Below, one piece after another: positions 63,501 to 64,000 of a stretch of 64,000 bases of DNA; within the stretch, counting starts at the first letter, position 1; each line of letters opens with the position of its first letter. The notes under the pieces are model-generated. The model saw only the letters and a list, made by a program, of their open reading frames with translations, was not told the DNA's origin and did no database searches. The position numbers and the translations under genes were made by a program. The stretch covers positions 62,001-126,000 of the forward strand of contig LNFI01000008.1 of the NCBI GenBank assembly GCA_001464615.1. Direction: 5' to 3'. The DNA comes from Sphingomonadales bacterium Ga0077557. Its GTDB lineage: Bacteria; Pseudomonadota; Alphaproteobacteria; Sphingomonadales; Sphingomonadaceae.

Positions 63501-64000
63501 CGACCAGCAACTCAGCGAGCGTTTCCCGCAGCAGCACGGCTTCCTCGCGCGCCTCAATCGGGCGGAAGCCCGGTGCCAGCCCGGCTTCGGCCGGAAAGCT
63601 CGCCAGCAACCCTTGCGAAAAACCGTGGATAGTCTGGATGCGGATGCCGCCGCCGGGCGAATCGAGCAATTTCGCAAACAGCGTCCGCGCCCGCGCCACC
63701 ATGGCCGGATCAAGATGCGGCTCGCCCAGCGCGAACAAATCCTTGCGCAGCGCCGGTTCGGGCAACCGCACCCAGGCAGCGAGGCGGCTGCTGATCCGCC
63801 CGGCCATTTCAGCGGCACCGGCTTTGGTAAAGGTCAGGCATAATATCGCCGCCGGGTCAGTGCCGCGTAGCAACAATCGGAACACGCGCGCCGCCAGCAC
63901 TTGCGTCTTGCCGGTGCCCGCCGACGCTGACAGCCAGACATGGGCATCGGGTGCGCTCGCGCGGGCCTGATTGCCGAGCAAGCGGGGGAGATTGGCGGGG
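60568..64000 (-). CDS. addA: double-strand break repair helicase AddA, 5' end outside window
   Basis: At least 1143 residues; the frame is open to the right edge, so the start is missing (only a few residues, judging from family length). SASAGTGKTQVLAARVFRLLLRG is Walker A, ILCLTFTKAGAAEMAGRI motif Ia, EHILVDEAQDTNPRQWKI motif II, VGDYKQAIFGFQG motif III, and MTVHGAKGLQAPLVIL and LRVGAP-like later motifs follow. The C-terminal nuclease part has VSGTVDRLLVSDRLVRVIDFKTGR, the (D/E)xK-type core. It works with AddB at broken ends. trxA lies downstream. Confidence 0.95.
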   Translation of the reverse strand, partial: PANLPRLLGNQARASAPDAHVWLSASAGTGKTQVLAARVFRLLLRGTDPAAILCLTFTKAGAAEMAGRISSRLAAWVRLPEPALRKDLFALGEPHLDPAMVARARTLFAKLLDSPGGGIRIQTIHGFSQGLLASFPAEAGLAPGFRPIEAREEAVLLRETLAELLVDAERDGLNGLVEAIGALSLRLGEGGATDFLHACARAPTAMATLPSGIAPYIRRALGLPAGDIADILADSCDDAEFDTDAVRRIAAANRAWDTKTGGNQADIAECWLEANPAERAAMLDDLRGVVFTKEGEPRKYQKKLLDADFDYPELAMAIGSRCTELLSMATRSAYGDLLAKGLGVGRAYADAYARAKSRIGAVDFDDLINHVVALLEQPGMGEWVRYKLDQTTEHILVDEAQDTNPRQWKIIRALADEFFTGIGAHGERTRTLFVVGDYKQAIFGFQGTDPLYFAAAEQLFLRKAEALFEDRSTEATAFNQLSLTHSFRSTKPILEFVDAAISAVDTPGLGLVGTLEPHASEVAGPGLVSLWPPTIAGGSEADEEEWIDDATRALAKQIARQLKAWLDPANPLILESKGRALRPEDVMILVKRRGELASLIVARLYAEGVPVAGVDRLRLNAPLAVQDMLAAIRFALQPDDDLSLANLLVSPLIGWSQEELLAAAAPRPDGSLWRHLRATCSDALLQPLFDLLARADIATPYQLLEELLSGPLDGRRKLIRRLGQEARDPIEEVLSAALDFETLGTPSLQGFLDWFDRGDIEIVRDPSAPLDAVRVMTVHGAKGLQAPLVILADATVDPGLVPRSILHWKPDKDQEAFPIFRPRSSERGGRLGDYIDDVQARELQEHWRLFYVAATRAEERLVIAGALGPRAQGVPPAASWYAVADRALATLGVGAGEGERHFHGMIPQKPVDLRVGAPLVRSSDTNLPAWVRAPAPTEARPPRPLAPSSLGPDIVADPPPSAALRAAADRGRLIHALFERLPAVAPEHRRAAADRWLQKAGGVEEANVRAEIVDQSCGVLEDPRFADLFGPEALAEAPIAAVIEGGFVVSGTVDRLLVSDRLVRVIDFKTGRRAPADITGIPAYHLRQMAAYVDALAVIFPGRTIEAALLYTAAPSLFVLPADLLGAHKQRFGGDEQSLVADA

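Overview
The window is GC-rich chromosomal DNA, most likely from a member of the Sphingomonadales (Sphingomonas/Sphingopyxis-like Alphaproteobacteria). The evidence is a large TonB-dependent receptor, small Flp pilins, SWIB, DUF1178, DUF2256 and MmcQ/YjbR proteins, a trigger factor with a His-rich tail, glutathione-linked genes, and short palindromic repeats with a CCCTGAGC core of a kind common in sphingomonads. Housekeeping genes are tightly packed, and many overlap by 4 bases (ATGA or GTGA).

Layout. 1-4.8 kb: end of miaA, a folate/pterin operon (folE, SDR reductase, folB) and a TonB-dependent receptor. 4.9-10.8 kb: S-formylglutathione hydrolase, a SWIB protein, an IS110-family element inserted in a REP-like palindrome, a beta-propeller protein and cobQ. 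10.9-14.4 kb: a LysR-controlled catabolic-looking operon (glyoxalase-like, thioesterase, GST-like, enoyl-CoA hydratase) whose last gene is cut off. 14.4-19.1 kb: a decayed integrative element. It holds N-terminal fragments of parB and a DUF932 gene that share a structured leader, a DUF6615 nuclease-like gene, a PrlF-YhaV toxin-antitoxin pair, and a large serine recombinase whose last codons run into a tRNA-Arg gene. 19.1-29.1 kb: core genes (comF-grxC-nitrilase-DUF1178, a methyltransferase, mutT, two Flp pilins, accA, xerD, a secreted protein, aroK-aroB-DUF2256).

29.2-43 kb: a metallo-beta-lactamase/GAF fusion; an operon radA-cvpA-NifU-like-CPA2 antiporter-DUF423; a two-gene cassette of DUF2188 plus a TIR/deoxyribosyltransferase-like protein between radA and a GST; a glycosyltransferase, a PadR regulator, rarA and a serine hydrolase operon; then tRNA-Thr. 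43-64 kb: an endonuclease/exonuclease/phosphatase and patatin pair, lapA-like, pyrF, a methyltransferase, GNAT, the proteostasis block clpX-clpP-tig, tRNA-Leu, secA, argJ, two GSTs, trxA and addA, which runs off the right edge.

Two candidates for something undescribed stand out. One is the DUF2188/TIR-like pair at 35551-36410, a likely defence or NAD/nucleotide-cleaving cassette. The other is the island at 14.4-16.2 kb, where a predicted PD-(D/E)XK-like DUF6615 gene lies among truncated plasmid-type genes carrying a duplicated hairpin leader next to the ribosome binding site. The IS110 element also has the geometry expected for a bridge-RNA recombinase that targets REP sequences. All functional calls come from reading the sequence; no database search was run.
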